64,000 bases of DNA from Rhizobium sp. Q54 (GTDB taxonomy: Bacteria > Bacteroidota > Bacteroidia > Flavobacteriales > Flavobacteriaceae), in NCBI GenBank assembly GCA_943328505.2, contig CALQAH020000001.1:161057-225056 (forward strand), read 5' to 3'. The notes under the pieces are model-generated. The model was not told where the DNA came from, did not search any database, and saw nothing but the letters and a program-made list of their open reading frames with translations. Shown one piece after another: positions 20,492-31,764 of the stretch. Numbering within the stretch: position 1 is the first letter of the stretch; every line of letters starts with the position of its first letter. The position numbers and the translations under genes were made by a program.

Positions 20492-20910
20492 ATTAAATTA
20501 GTAAGGTTGCCAAAAAATAAAAATTCAACGTGTTTTCCTTTTCGAGTTTGTACTGCGCCATAAATGGTAGATATTAATTCTAAAATATTAAAAATAATAA
20601 CCGTAAAAATGTATGCAAAATATTGATTGCTCACTTTTTCATCAGAAAAAATTATAGAGACTGTCCACCAAAAACTAAAGCTGTTAATAGCTAATAATGC
20701 CATTTGTGAAAATAAAGATTGCATGCAATGCCAACGCACAAAATAGGTTGATTTTCTGTTGGCAATAAAGAAAAATAGAGTTGCAAGCAAATTAAGAATA
20801 GGTAATGGTAAACCTGCTATTACAGCTACTAATGACATTAAATAACTGTTGGAAGCTTTTTCGGCTTCGTGTTCGCTGGGTTTGTAAGCAAAAGTTGTTT
20901 CTTGTATCAT
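20479..20910 (-). CDS. DUF4870-like membrane protein
   Basis: Multi-TM 143 aa protein; FVRWHCMQSLFSQ. Confidence 0.6.
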   Translation of the reverse strand: MIQETTFAYKPSEHEAEKASNSYLMSLVAVIAGLPLPILNLLATLFFFIANRKSTYFVRWHCMQSLFSQMALLAINSFSFWWTVSIIFSDEKVSNQYFAYIFTVIIFNILELISTIYGAVQTRKGKHVEFLFFGNLTNLICRP

Positions 20911-21311
20911 ATTTGTTTATAAATATTCCAAATCCAATTAAAAAGCACTAACACTATTAAAATAACAGCAAGCCATTTAATTCTGATAGTTTTTTCAATT
21001 TGAATATACGATTTGTGAAAAGTGTCTTTTTTAAAAATTAAGTCAAAGATTATCCAAAAGGGAACAATTGTCATAATCAATACAACAAGGATTCCGAATG
21101 GATTCATTTGTAACGAGGCTAAAACATTTCCTTGCAAAAGCAATTGAACCGCTCTAGTTGTGCCACAAGAAGGACAAGGAATTCCTGTTACATTCTTAAT
21201 GATACAAACGCCAAAATGAGTGTTTTTGTAATCCTGTAAATGGTATAAAAGATAAATAAAACCTAAAAAACAAGCTATAAGAAATAGCCAATACAACTTG
21301 TTTCTAGTCAT
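20907..21311 (-). CDS. DUF2752 domain membrane protein
   Basis: GIPCPSCGTTRAVQLLLQGN signature. Confidence 0.88.
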   Translation of the reverse strand: MTRNKLYWLFLIACFLGFIYLLYHLQDYKNTHFGVCIIKNVTGIPCPSCGTTRAVQLLLQGNVLASLQMNPFGILVVLIMTIVPFWIIFDLIFKKDTFHKSYIQIEKTIRIKWLAVILIVLVLFNWIWNIYKQI

Positions 21312-21314
21312 TAT

Positions 21315-21656
21315 TTAGTACAAAGCGTTTTGAAACATTTCCATGTTTTTCTCACGAGTAGCGCCCATAATTAAGAACCAGTCGATAATGGTCCAAATTC
21401 CGAGTCCACCACACGTTAAAAGTTTACCAATTCCCATTCCGGTATCACCAATAAAAAAACGGTCAATGCCCAAAGAACCTCCACCAACGATGGATATAAT
21501 TAATGCAGTTGTAGGGTCTTTTAGTTGCAAAGTTTGCACCATTCCCCATTTCGATTCATCAATTGTTAATAGCTTCTCTCTCACGGCGTTCAAATGATAA
21601 CTCTCGAAGAATTTGGCATTCATCATCATGAACATGTCAATTTTTTGTGTTTCCAT
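21315..21656 (-). CDS. TM2 domain-containing protein
   Basis: GGGSLGIDRFFIGDTGMGIGKLLTCGGLGIWTIIDWFLI. Confidence 0.9.
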   Translation of the reverse strand: METQKIDMFMMMNAKFFESYHLNAVREKLLTIDESKWGMVQTLQLKDPTTALIISIVGGGSLGIDRFFIGDTGMGIGKLLTCGGLGIWTIIDWFLIMGATREKNMEMFQNALY

Positions 21657-21706
21657 AAAGGCTTGTTATTTGGGTTTAATTATTTTGCTACTAAAATATA
21701 AAAAAA

Positions 21707-22105
21707 TTACAAGAAAGCACTATCAATAGGTTCCCAAAGTTCAATTTTATTTCCTTCGGGATCCATAATCCAGCCAAATTTTCCATAATCATAGGTTTCC
21801 ATTTCGCCAACGATGGTTACACCTTCTTCTTTCAAAACTTCCAAAAGCGCTTCAAGATTATCTACCCTGTAGTTCATCATGAACGGTTTTTCACTCGGCT
21901 GAAAGTACTTGGTATTGGCGTCAAATGGCGACCATTGTGTTGTGCAATCCTTGCCATCTTTGTCTTTCCAGTTAAAGGACCAGCCATACGAATCTACGGG
22001 TATTCCCAGATGGTTTTTGTACCAATCTTTAATTTGATTTGGATTTTCAGATTTGAAGAAAAAGCCTCCAATTCCTGTTACTCGTTTAATGTCTTTATTA
22101 CTCAT
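21707..22105 (-). CDS. VOC/glyoxalase family protein
   Basis: GGFFFKSENPNQIKDWYKNHLGIPVDSYG...FGWIMDPEGNKIELWEP. Confidence 0.9.
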   Translation of the reverse strand: MSNKDIKRVTGIGGFFFKSENPNQIKDWYKNHLGIPVDSYGWSFNWKDKDGKDCTTQWSPFDANTKYFQPSEKPFMMNYRVDNLEALLEVLKEEGVTIVGEMETYDYGKFGWIMDPEGNKIELWEPIDSAFL

Positions 22106-23054
22106 ATTTTTGGATGATTTTGTCAACAATGACTTGTGCTAATTTTTGGTGACTTTCAAATGTCCACCCTGCAATGTGAGGTGTTAATAGAACTTTATCG
22201 GAAGCTAGTAAATACGAATAAGCATTGGGTTTTTGCTCGTCTAAAAATAGGTTTTCAAAGGACAGTTTTTCATATTCTAAAACATCCAAACCCGCACCTA
22301 AAATTTTACCCGATTCTAAAGCTATAACTAAATCATCCGTAACTACATTTTTCCCGCGTGATGTATTAACAAACCAAAAGGGTTTTGCAAACTGATTGAT
22401 GAAAAGGGTATTTATCATTTTATCCGTTGCTGGAGTCCACGGAATGTGCAAACTCAAAACATCGCTTTGCTCTTGCAATTCTTGTAACGAAACTTGTTTT
22501 GCATTTTCATCACCAATATTTTCTAAAATATCATAAAACAAAACCCGCACGTCAAAACCTTTCAGCTTTTTAGCAAAGGATTTTCCCATATTGCCATACC
22601 CAATTAGTCCTATTGTTTTACCTTCAAGTTCAAAACCACGATTGCCTTCACGAATCCATTTGCCTTCACGCACTAATTTGTCGGCACGGTTGAGCTTATT
22701 CATTAGTGATAGCAACATTCCCAACGTATGTTCGCCAACGGCATTGCTATTGCCTTCGGGTGCGGCAATTAATTGAATTCCTTTTTGAATAGCATACTCA
22801 CAATCGATACTTTCCAAACCAGCGCCAACTCGTGCAATGAATTGTAAATTGGTGGCTTTGTCCAAAAAAGTCTTGTCAATTTTAAAGCGACTTCGGATGA
22901 CGATGCCTTGATATTCTTGAATTTTGGTTTCAATGATTTCCTTAGAGGAACTAAAATCTTGATGGTTTTCAAAACCGGCTTGTTGCAATTGTTCCCAAAG
23001 TAAGGGATGATTGCTGTCAAGATGAAGGATTTTTATTAAAGAATTTGATGACAT
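22098..23054 (-). CDS. D-2-hydroxyacid dehydrogenase (phosphoglycerate dehydrogenase-like)
   Basis: GKTIGLIGYGNMGKSFAKKLKG NAD-binding motif; VLLTPHIAGWT. Confidence 0.92.
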   Translation of the reverse strand: MSSNSLIKILHLDSNHPLLWEQLQQAGFENHQDFSSSKEIIETKIQEYQGIVIRSRFKIDKTFLDKATNLQFIARVGAGLESIDCEYAIQKGIQLIAAPEGNSNAVGEHTLGMLLSLMNKLNRADKLVREGKWIREGNRGFELEGKTIGLIGYGNMGKSFAKKLKGFDVRVLFYDILENIGDENAKQVSLQELQEQSDVLSLHIPWTPATDKMINTLFINQFAKPFWFVNTSRGKNVVTDDLVIALESGKILGAGLDVLEYEKLSFENLFLDEQKPNAYSYLLASDKVLLTPHIAGWTFESHQKLAQVIVDKIIQKYE

Positions 23055-23112
23055 AAAAAATAGAAAGGATAAAAATACTTATTTTTGGAATAGTATCCAT
23101 ATTATTTACCAA

Positions 23113-23826
23113 ATGAAAAAAGTATTTCTGCTGATTAGTTTGTTTGCTTCCTGCCAATTGTTCAGTCAGAGAGAATATAAATTTGATTATGGTTTAACGT
23201 ATAGTTTTAAGATAAAAAACGAAAAAACAGCAACCAATGTCTATTTAGTTAATTCTAAAGAAAACAATTACTATTTATACATTCATGATGGAGATAGTAT
23301 AAATTCAACCTTGCATTTTTATGATTTTAAAGGTCTGATGGTTAATGGAATGATGAAAAATGCTAAAGCTTATCAATCATCTGAATATGTTTCAAATTGT
23401 AATGAAGTTTTACCTTTAAAAAACCCTTATAAATACCAAATAAACAATTATGAATTTGTAAACTTAAAGGATACGGTACTAAACGACACAAGCTATTATC
23501 ATTATAAAATAAGAAGTCTAAAAAGTTTAAAATATCAAAAAAGAAAAAAAATCTTAACTATTCATTATATCGTTGATAAATCTTCCAATAAATTTATTCC
23601 TTTTTTATGGAATCCAACTATTTATGAAGAATGGAAAAACGAAAAAAATATTCCAAATGGATATCCAAAAATAATTTTTAAGGAAAATTTTGAAGGTAAA
23701 ATCACATCCGTTTTTTCACTGGTATCTATAAAGAAAATAGAGCGGAAACTGACTATTCCTGAAGAATGTGATTATACCAAAGCTGGAATAAAATATATTC
23801 CTAAAACAACATTTAATGGCTTTTGA
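23113..23826 (+). CDS. Hypothetical secreted protein
   Basis: 237 aa ORF with signal peptide. Confidence 0.65.
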   Translation: MKKVFLLISLFASCQLFSQREYKFDYGLTYSFKIKNEKTATNVYLVNSKENNYYLYIHDGDSINSTLHFYDFKGLMVNGMMKNAKAYQSSEYVSNCNEVLPLKNPYKYQINNYEFVNLKDTVLNDTSYYHYKIRSLKSLKYQKRKKILTIHYIVDKSSNKFIPFLWNPTIYEEWKNEKNIPNGYPKIIFKENFEGKITSVFSLVSIKKIERKLTIPEECDYTKAGIKYIPKTTFNGF

Positions 23827-25179
23827 TTAAAACCCCAAAATTAATTTAGCAATAGAAAAGTAAATCAGGATTCCACAAATGTCATTACTAGTTGTTATAA
23901 ATGGTCCAGTTGCTAGGGCTGGGTCAATTCCGAATTTATCAAGTAATAATGGAATAAAAGTACCAATAAGAGAAGCAATAATAATCACCGAAATTAACGC
24001 AATGGTTACTATCATACCAATTTTTGGATCCACTCCTAAAAGAAAATGACTGCCGATAAAAAGAATTATCGCCAGGATAGAACCATTTAATAAACTTAAA
24101 GATATTTCTTTTAACAAACGATTAAATATGGAACCACTAATACTATGATTGGCCAAACCTTGAACAATAATTGCCGAAGATTGTACGCCTACGTTTCCGG
24201 CCATAGCAGCAATTAAAGGGGTAAAGAAAAATAATTCTCCATGTTTTAGCATAGCTCCTTCAAATAACCCCAGCATTTTTACACTCACAAATCCGCCTAA
24301 AAGTGCTAAAACCAGCCAAGGCAAACGCGCTTTTGTGAGGTCAAGAATGCTGTCATTCGCTTCAACATCTTGAGAGATACCCGCAGCCAATTGGTAATCT
24401 TTATCGGCTTCATCTTTGATGACGTCAACAATATCATCAATAGTGATACGTCCTACTAATCTTCCCATTTCATCTACAACGGGAATGGCTTCTAAGTCAT
24501 ATTTTTGCATGATTCGAGCCACTTCAACATTGGAAGCACTGACTCTTACAGAATCTACTTTTGGAATGTATATTTCACGAATTGGTGTTTTTGTAGATGT
24601 GGTCAATAAATCTTTTAACGACAATCTTCCTTTTAAACGATTTTCATCATCAACAACGTATATGGAATGCACACGAGTAATATTTTCGGCTTGAATTCGC
24701 ATTTCTTTAACGCAAGTAAGAACAGTCCAGTTTTCGTTTACTTTTACCAATTCTTTTCCCATTAAACCTCCTGCTGAATCTTCGTCATAACGCAACAAAT
24801 CCACAATATCTTTGGCGTGTTCAACGTCTTCAAGTTCGGAGATTACCTCTTCTTTTTTACTTTGCGAAAGTTCGGCAATAATATCGGCAGCATCATCAGT
24901 ATCCAACTCATCAAGCTCTTCCGCAATTTCTTTTGCCGAAAGTCCGTGTAGAATTTTTTCACGAACATCCTCTTCTAATTCAGTTAAAATTTCGGAAGTT
25001 AATTCAACATCTAGAATTTTGAAAATATAAATTGCTTCTTCAATTTCTAGTTCGTCAAAAATTTCAGCAATATCAGCGTGGTGCATATCATTCAACAAAA
25101 CTTCCAGTTCTTGGTCGTTTCTGTTATGAATAAGTTGCTTTATTTGTGTTAATAGTTCTTTGCTGATTTTAAACTGCAT
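23827..25179 (-). CDS. mgtE: Magnesium transporter MgtE
   Basis: MgtE_N repeats, CBS pair, C-terminal TM domain with [16 protein letters not shown]. Confidence 0.95.
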   Translation of the reverse strand: MQFKISKELLTQIKQLIHNRNDQELEVLLNDMHHADIAEIFDELEIEEAIYIFKILDVELTSEILTELEEDVREKILHGLSAKEIAEELDELDTDDAADIIAELSQSKKEEVISELEDVEHAKDIVDLLRYDEDSAGGLMGKELVKVNENWTVLTCVKEMRIQAENITRVHSIYVVDDENRLKGRLSLKDLLTTSTKTPIREIYIPKVDSVRVSASNVEVARIMQKYDLEAIPVVDEMGRLVGRITIDDIVDVIKDEADKDYQLAAGISQDVEANDSILDLTKARLPWLVLALLGGFVSVKMLGLFEGAMLKHGELFFFTPLIAAMAGNVGVQSSAIIVQGLANHSISGSIFNRLLKEISLSLLNGSILAIILFIGSHFLLGVDPKIGMIVTIALISVIIIASLIGTFIPLLLDKFGIDPALATGPFITTSNDICGILIYFSIAKLILGF

Positions 25180-25948
25180 TGGCTTCTATTTTTTGAGTGA
25201 GTTCAATGAACTGTGCTACATTGAGTTGTTCCGGACGCAGGTCAAAGATAGTGTCTTCTTTTAAATTATCCGATAATTGAAAAGATTTTAAACTATTTCG
25301 CATTGTTTTTCTGCGTTGTTGAAAGGCAGTTTTAACAACACTGAAGAACAATTTTTCGTTACACGGCAAGGTGTAGTTTTCTTTTCTTCTCAATCTCAAC
25401 ACGCCTGATTTTACTTTTGGTGGCGGATTAAAAACTTCGGGTTCAACGGTGAATAAATATTCGGCATCATAAAAAGCTTGCACTAAAACAGACAAAATAC
25501 CGTAAATTTTTGTTCCTTTTTTTTCACAAATGCGTTCGGCAACTTCTTTTTGAAACATACCTGAAAATTCAGGAACTTGATGCCGTAATTCTAAACAACG
25601 AAATACAATTTGGGTGGAAATATTATAGGGAAAATTACCAATAATAGCAAAAGGTTTATTCTCTAGAACTTCGTTGATATTGAATTTTAAAAAATCTTTA
25701 CAAATTATTTTTCCGTGTAATTTTGGATAATGTTCATTCAAATATTCCACTGAATCGGTGTCAATTTCAATAACATAGGTTGTGGTTGGTTTTTCCAAAA
25801 GGTATTTGGTCAAAACACCCATTCCAGGGCCAATTTCCAAAATAGTATCGTAGCCTTCAAAACACAAGGTGTCTGCAATTGCAGATGCAATACTTTCATC
25901 GGTTAAAAAATGTTGTCCGAGATGTTTTTTAGCTCTTACTTGATTCAT
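25169..25948 (-). CDS. rsmA: 16S rRNA (adenine(1518)-N6/adenine(1519)-N6)-dimethyltransferase
   Basis: [16 protein letters not shown]...[16 protein letters not shown]...[11 protein letters not shown]. Confidence 0.96.
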   Translation of the reverse strand: MNQVRAKKHLGQHFLTDESIASAIADTLCFEGYDTILEIGPGMGVLTKYLLEKPTTTYVIEIDTDSVEYLNEHYPKLHGKIICKDFLKFNINEVLENKPFAIIGNFPYNISTQIVFRCLELRHQVPEFSGMFQKEVAERICEKKGTKIYGILSVLVQAFYDAEYLFTVEPEVFNPPPKVKSGVLRLRRKENYTLPCNEKLFFSVVKTAFQQRRKTMRNSLKSFQLSDNLKEDTIFDLRPEQLNVAQFIELTQKIEANAV

Positions 25949-26035
25949 TATAGATTGTTAGATTGTTAGACTTCTTAGATTGTTAGATTTTTAAATGACT
26001 AAGTCAATCTAAAATTTCTAAGGAGTCAAAGTTAG
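25945..26035. repeat. Short degenerate direct repeat tract (agattgttag units)
   Basis: agattgttagattgttagacttcttagattgttagatt in the rsmA/DUF4286 gap. Confidence 0.6.
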
Positions 26036-26041
26036 TTTTTA

Positions 26042-26353
26042 TTAATGTTCAGAGATTACTTCCAATTCCGTTCTAAAAGCTAACATTTTATCGCCAAAAA
26101 GGCGTAATCCTTCTTCGCGAAGTCTTGGTGCATCTTCTTCATAATAACGTTGTAGTGTTGTTTTACTATCGGTGGTATACTGAAGCGAATAGGTTGTGCC
26201 GCCCATTTCTTCTTCAATTAAAACCTTCACCATTCGGGCTGAAGAAAATTTTCCAGTTGCCAAAACATCATTGATGTGTTTTTCTTGCATCCATTGCATC
26301 CATTGATCGTGAACACTTTCGTGAATGTTGATTGTAACGTTATAGAGTATCAT
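26042..26353 (-). CDS. DUF4286 family protein
   Basis: MILYNVTINIHESVHDQWMQWMQEKHINDVLATGKFSSARM. Confidence 0.88.
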   Translation of the reverse strand: MILYNVTINIHESVHDQWMQWMQEKHINDVLATGKFSSARMVKVLIEEEMGGTTYSLQYTTDSKTTLQRYYEEDAPRLREEGLRLFGDKMLAFRTELEVISEH

Positions 26354-26362
26354 TTTGTGTAC

Positions 26363-28141
26363 TTATAAATTAGTATCGCCACGCAACTGTCGGTATTTTT
26401 TTCGTGCTTCGACATAAAAAATACTGTCTTCATGTTTGAAAATTATTTCTTCATAGAGTGGTTTTGCCTTTTCTACATCTTTCAATTGGAAGTTGTAGAT
26501 TTCGGCAGCAAAATAGAGTGCTTCATCAACATAAATACATTCTTTGTGTTTGTCGATTATGATTTTGTATTGCTCTAAAGCGGCATTAAAATCGCCTAAT
26601 TTTTCATAAATGCTTCCAATTCTTAGGAGCGTAACTGCTTCAATTTGTTCGCCTTTATGCTCTTTTAGAATGTTTTGAAATTGAGATAATGCTTCTTGTT
26701 TTTTGTTTTTGTACAATAGAAAATCGGCTAGAGCAAATTTTTTCAAGGCAACTTGCGTCGAATCTTCAACGGTATTGTCACTAATTAATAAAAATAAATC
26801 TAAAGCATCGTTAGCAATTAATTGAGAGGATGCTGTTTTTAATACTTTTAATTGGTGTGAAGCCCAAACGAAATCGGCTTTGAAGTAACTGGTTTTGGCG
26901 GTTTTTAAGTTGGCTTCTTGTCCAATTACATCACCGCTTAAATCAGATTCTATTTGGGAATAATAAATTAATGCTTGGTTAAACTTGTCTTCAGCTAATA
27001 AAATATCGGCGAGTTTCATTTTTAACGCTGCAATTTGATATTTATTGATTGGCATTTCCATGGCACTTTTTAAAATTGTTTTTCCTTTTTCAGGATTGTT
27101 CAATTGAAAAGCTGAGAAACTAGCTTGTATTTTTAACAATTCTAGAGAATAAGGACTCACGCCAAACTCTTTAATCAACAAATCTAACTCATCGTTTATT
27201 GCAGGATAGTCTTTCTCTAAAGCATGGTTAATTTTCATTTCAATCAAATAGCAATGTGACTGAATTAAGACTTCTATATTTTGAGTGTTGTCGAGTACAA
27301 AAGTTAGAATTTCTTTTGCCGCCTCTTGATCATTGTCTTCGATAGCCATCTCTGCCAAATTGACTATGTTGGAAAACGATTCTGGATTGCGTTTGTAGAT
27401 TGCTTTTTGTTGAATAAAAGCTTTGCTATATTCTTTTTGTTGGACATAATACCAACTTAAGTAATCATTCCAAAAAATATCTTGTGTTTTTTGAGCTCTT
27501 ATTAATAGTGCTTTACGCAAGGATTCGTTAAATTTTTCATCAACTTCTTCGGTCATAAAACGAGTGAATTGATTTTGAACCATTGGTAAGTTTTGAGGAT
27601 TGTTATAGGATTCGATTAAGAATTTTTCAATCATCATTTCTGAATTGCCTTGTTGGCCATAAAGCATTGCCATTTGAAAATTAAAATTAAATTTTGGCTC
27701 TTTTTCAGTGGCAATTTGATAGGCTTGTAAAGCATAATCGACTAAGGCTTTTTTCTCAAAAATATAGGCGATTTGATAGACTTCATTGGCATTTTTTTGA
27801 ATTTTTTCTATGGCTTGGTCGTAATATTTTTTGGCTTTAGGTTCATTTTTTTGCAATTGATAATTATAACCTAATTCAACTAACAAACTATTTTGTTTGA
27901 ATTTTTCATATCGTTCTACCAATCCTTTTTCGGCTTTATCAAACTGAAGTAACTGTTGCTGACATTGTATCACACGTTCAAAATAATTGGAGTTACCGAT
28001 ACTGCTTTTGAGTAAATCTTCATAGTTGACAAGGGCTTTTTCAAATTCTCCTCGGTCAAAGTAATTGTTTGCCAATTGTTCATTTTGCGCTTGAACAACA
28101 AGTGTGAATAAGAATAAGGTTATGTAGAGAATTTTTTTCAT
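26363..28141 (-). CDS. Tetratricopeptide repeat protein
   Basis: 592 aa, signal peptide, repeated TPR helices (NYFDRGEFEKALVNYEDLL, KLGDFNAALEQYKIIIDKH). Confidence 0.9.
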   Translation of the reverse strand: MKKILYITLFLFTLVVQAQNEQLANNYFDRGEFEKALVNYEDLLKSSIGNSNYFERVIQCQQQLLQFDKAEKGLVERYEKFKQNSLLVELGYNYQLQKNEPKAKKYYDQAIEKIQKNANEVYQIAYIFEKKALVDYALQAYQIATEKEPKFNFNFQMAMLYGQQGNSEMMIEKFLIESYNNPQNLPMVQNQFTRFMTEEVDEKFNESLRKALLIRAQKTQDIFWNDYLSWYYVQQKEYSKAFIQQKAIYKRNPESFSNIVNLAEMAIEDNDQEAAKEILTFVLDNTQNIEVLIQSHCYLIEMKINHALEKDYPAINDELDLLIKEFGVSPYSLELLKIQASFSAFQLNNPEKGKTILKSAMEMPINKYQIAALKMKLADILLAEDKFNQALIYYSQIESDLSGDVIGQEANLKTAKTSYFKADFVWASHQLKVLKTASSQLIANDALDLFLLISDNTVEDSTQVALKKFALADFLLYKNKKQEALSQFQNILKEHKGEQIEAVTLLRIGSIYEKLGDFNAALEQYKIIIDKHKECIYVDEALYFAAEIYNFQLKDVEKAKPLYEEIIFKHEDSIFYVEARKKYRQLRGDTNL

Positions 28142-28314
28142 ATGTGTAAATTTTATTTTATAGCGGTCACATATGTTATCGCCTTTTTTTCATGGGTGTT
28201 TGTTTCACAAACTTCATTTTAATGGCGATTTCATGTATTCCAATTAAAAAAACAATGTACTAAAGTAACACTTTTTGTGCCAAATTAGTACATCGCTCTA
28301 TAAACATTTAACTT

Positions 28315-29586
28315 TTAGTTAATAAGGTCAAAACCAGTATATGGACGCAATACCTCAGGAATTACAATGCCTTCTGGGGTTTGATAATTCTCTAATATTC
28401 CTGCTAAAACTCTAGGTAATGCTAATGAACTTCCGTTTAAGGTATGTGCCAATTGATTTTTCCCGTCTTTATCTCTAAAACGTAATTTCAAACGATTGGC
28501 TTGAAAGGTTTCGAAATTGGAAACGGAACTAATTTCTAACCAACGATCTTGAGCGGTTGAAAACACTTCAAAATCATAAGTCATAGCCGATGCAAAACCC
28601 ATATCGCCACCACAAAGGCGTAAAATTCGATACGGTAATTTCAATTCTTGAAGAATTTCTTTCACATGTTCTACCATTCCTTCAAGTGCCTCATAGGATT
28701 TATTTGGATGCTCAATACGAACAATTTCTACTTTGTCAAACTGATGCAAACGATTCAATCCACGAACGTGTGCGCCCCAAGAACCTGCTTCACGACGGAA
28801 ACAAGGTGTATAGCCTGTGCATAAAACCGGCAATTCATTTTCGTTAAGGATTACGTCTCTAAAAATATTAGTGACCGGTACTTCTGCAGTTGGAATTAAA
28901 TACAAATCGTCTTTTGCATCGTGATACATTTGACCTTCCTTGTCGGGTAATTGACCCGTTCCATAAGCTGAAGCTTCATTAACCATGTGCGGCACTTGGT
29001 ATTCAAGATAACCGGCAGCTGTATTTTTATCTAAAAAATAAGAAATTAATGCCCGTTGCAATTTTGCGCCTTTACCTTTGTAAACGGGAAATCCAGGAGC
29101 GGTAATTTTTGTGCCTAATTCAAAATCGACGATATCGTATTTTTTTATCAAATCCCAATGCGGTTGAGCACCTTCATGCAAAACAGGAATGTCACCTTCT
29201 TGAAAAATGTTTAGATTTTCCTCGGGTGTTTTTCCTTCAGGAACAAGATCCGCAGGAAGATTGGGTAAAGTGTATAATTTTTGAGTTAAATCATGAGCAA
29301 AAACATCTAGTTTTTCGGAAAGTTCTTTGCTAGCCTCTTTTAAAGAGACTGTTTTCAATTTTAGAATTTCTGCTTTCGATTTTTCGCCACTTTTCATCAA
29401 ATCGCCAATGTCTTTTGAAAGTTTGTTCGATTCAGATAAAATGTTGTCCAACTCTACTTGTGTTGCACGACGTATTTCATCTAATGCAACAACATCTTTA
29501 ACAATGTTTGTGGCATCAATATTTCTTTTAGCTAAAGCTTTAATTACTTTCTCTTGATTTTCTCTAATGAATGCTATTTGTAACAT
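28315..29586 (-). CDS. serS: Serine--tRNA ligase
   Basis: MLQIAFIRENQEKVIKALAKRN; class II motifs CFRREAGSWG. Confidence 0.97.
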   Translation of the reverse strand: MLQIAFIRENQEKVIKALAKRNIDATNIVKDVVALDEIRRATQVELDNILSESNKLSKDIGDLMKSGEKSKAEILKLKTVSLKEASKELSEKLDVFAHDLTQKLYTLPNLPADLVPEGKTPEENLNIFQEGDIPVLHEGAQPHWDLIKKYDIVDFELGTKITAPGFPVYKGKGAKLQRALISYFLDKNTAAGYLEYQVPHMVNEASAYGTGQLPDKEGQMYHDAKDDLYLIPTAEVPVTNIFRDVILNENELPVLCTGYTPCFRREAGSWGAHVRGLNRLHQFDKVEIVRIEHPNKSYEALEGMVEHVKEILQELKLPYRILRLCGGDMGFASAMTYDFEVFSTAQDRWLEISSVSNFETFQANRLKLRFRDKDGKNQLAHTLNGSSLALPRVLAGILENYQTPEGIVIPEVLRPYTGFDLIN

Positions 29587-29762
29587 GATGTGATTTTATA
29601 AGGATGCAAATTTAGTGAAATGTTTGCTAAATTTTTTAACAGATTTAAAAACTTACTTTTTTTAATAAATCAATAACTATCAAGGTTTTGAATTAATTTT
29701 ATCAAAAATTTAATATTTGTTTGATGCTTAATTTATTATATTCGCAAAAAAATCAGCATATT

Positions 29763-31685
29763 ATGAAAAAATCCTACTTAATACTACTATTATTTTCCAT
29801 ATCTTTTGTTTTTGCCCAAAATAACGATAACGAATTTGAAAAAATAGTAGAGGCTGAAATGAAATCGGCTTCCAATTTAATGTCGATTGCGGTTAATCCG
29901 AATACTCAAAATTACAACATTACTTATCATCGCCTTGATCTTACTGTTGACCCAGCAGTATATTTTATAAGTGGTAAAATAACGACTACTTATACGGCAT
30001 TGTCAAATATGACTACGTTAACATTTGATATGGCAAACGAACTAACAGTAAGTTCAGTGAAAAAAAACGGTGTTAATTTAGTTTTTACAGAAAGCGGCAA
30101 TAATGAATTGGTGATTACTTTACCAGCAACACAAACCACTGGCACATCTGCAACAATTGAAGTAAACTATTCTGGAGCACCACCCGTAAATGGATTCGAT
30201 GCTTTTACAACGCAAGTAAGATCAAACGGCAGTAATACTTTATATACTTTATCTGAACCATTTGGCGCAAGAGATTGGTGGCCTTGTAAACAAGATTTAA
30301 ATGATAAAATAAATAGCATTGACGTATACATAACTGCTCCTTCAGAATATGTGGCAGTTTCTAATGGCATTGAACCGGAAGCGCCAGTAGTTGTAGGTAA
30401 TCTTAAAACAACACATTTTCATCATGGATACGCAATTCCTGCTTATTTAATTTGTTTGGCTGTTACAGATTATAGCGTTTACACTCAAACTGCAGGTACA
30501 GCCCCAAATACGTTCCCAATTATAAATTATATCTATCCAGAAAGTTTAGCAAGTGTTCAATCGCAATTAGATCAAACACCATTACTTTTAGAATTGTATA
30601 AAAATTTATTTGAAATTTATCCTTTTCATAATGAAAAATATGGTCATGCTCAATTTGGTTGGGGTGGAGGAATGGAACATACAACAGTTTCATTTATGGT
30701 TGGTTTTTCAAGACAATTAATTGCTCATGAAATGGCACACCAATGGTTTGGCGATAAAGTAACGTGTGGTTCATGGAATGATATTTGGCTTAACGAAGGA
30801 TTTGCTACTTATGTTGCTTCTTTGGTTTATGAAAATTTTGATGGATCAGCTGCTTTTGTAAGCGATAAAACCAACATGATTAACAATATAACCTCAAGTA
30901 CATCAGGGTCTGTTTATTTAACAGATGCTGAGGCATTGAATGTTAATCGTATTTTTAGCAGTCGATTGAGTTATAATAAAGGAGCCATGGTTCTTGAAAT
31001 GCTTCGTTTTAAACTTGGAGACGCCGCTTTTTTTCAAGGATTAAGAAACTATTTAGCGGATACGAATTTAGCCTACGGTTATGCTCAGACTTCCGATTTA
31101 CAAACCCATCTTGAAGCGGTTTATGGAAGTAGTTTAACAGAGTTTTTTAACGATTGGATTTATCGTCAAGGATATCCAACCTATACAATAACTGCCCAAA
31201 ATATTGGTGGAGGTCAAGCTCGATTTGTTGTTAACCAAACACAATCAAATTTAAGTGTAACCTTTTTTGAAATGCCAGTTCCAATTAGAATTTTCGGATC
31301 TGGAGGACAACAACAAGATATCGTATTAAACAACACTACAAATGGTCAAATTTTTATTCAAAATGTTCCTTTTAGCATAACAAGTATTTCTTTTGATCCC
31401 GATAAACATCTTATCTCAAAGAATAATAATGCCACGCTTGACAACAACGTTTTTGAAATAGAATCTGCACTTGAGATTTTCCCTAATCCAACAAGTACTA
31501 TTTTAAACATTAAATTACCAACTATAGTTGCTTTTCAGAAAGTTATTGTCTACAACACTATAGGCCAGAAAGTGTTGGAAAGTAACTCAGCTAATATTGA
31601 TGTTTCTAATTTGTCAGATGGGATTTATCCAATAACTGTAGTAACTTCAGAAGGCACATTTCATAAAAAATTCATAAAAAAATAA
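29763..31685 (+). CDS. M1 family aminopeptidase with T9SS C-terminal sorting domain
   Basis: GGMEHTT, HEMAHQWFGDKVTCGSWNDIWLNEGFATY; C-terminal FPNPTSTILNIKLP...GIYPITVVTSEGTFHKKFIKK. Confidence 0.95.
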   Translation: MKKSYLILLLFSISFVFAQNNDNEFEKIVEAEMKSASNLMSIAVNPNTQNYNITYHRLDLTVDPAVYFISGKITTTYTALSNMTTLTFDMANELTVSSVKKNGVNLVFTESGNNELVITLPATQTTGTSATIEVNYSGAPPVNGFDAFTTQVRSNGSNTLYTLSEPFGARDWWPCKQDLNDKINSIDVYITAPSEYVAVSNGIEPEAPVVVGNLKTTHFHHGYAIPAYLICLAVTDYSVYTQTAGTAPNTFPIINYIYPESLASVQSQLDQTPLLLELYKNLFEIYPFHNEKYGHAQFGWGGGMEHTTVSFMVGFSRQLIAHEMAHQWFGDKVTCGSWNDIWLNEGFATYVASLVYENFDGSAAFVSDKTNMINNITSSTSGSVYLTDAEALNVNRIFSSRLSYNKGAMVLEMLRFKLGDAAFFQGLRNYLADTNLAYGYAQTSDLQTHLEAVYGSSLTEFFNDWIYRQGYPTYTITAQNIGGGQARFVVNQTQSNLSVTFFEMPVPIRIFGSGGQQQDIVLNNTTNGQIFIQNVPFSITSISFDPDKHLISKNNNATLDNNVFEIESALEIFPNPTSTILNIKLPTIVAFQKVIVYNTIGQKVLESNSANIDVSNLSDGIYPITVVTSEGTFHKKFIKK

Positions 31686-31764
31686 GCATTCGCTATTTAT
31701 AATATACAAGAGTAAGGTGAAAACCTTACTTTTGTCCGTTATTAAAAAATCAGAACTATAAAAA

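Noticed and set aside
25945-26035. agattgttag repeat tract as a regulatory or mobile element
   Set aside because: Short, degenerate, and consistent with simple intergenic repeat slippage; listed only as a low-complexity repeat.
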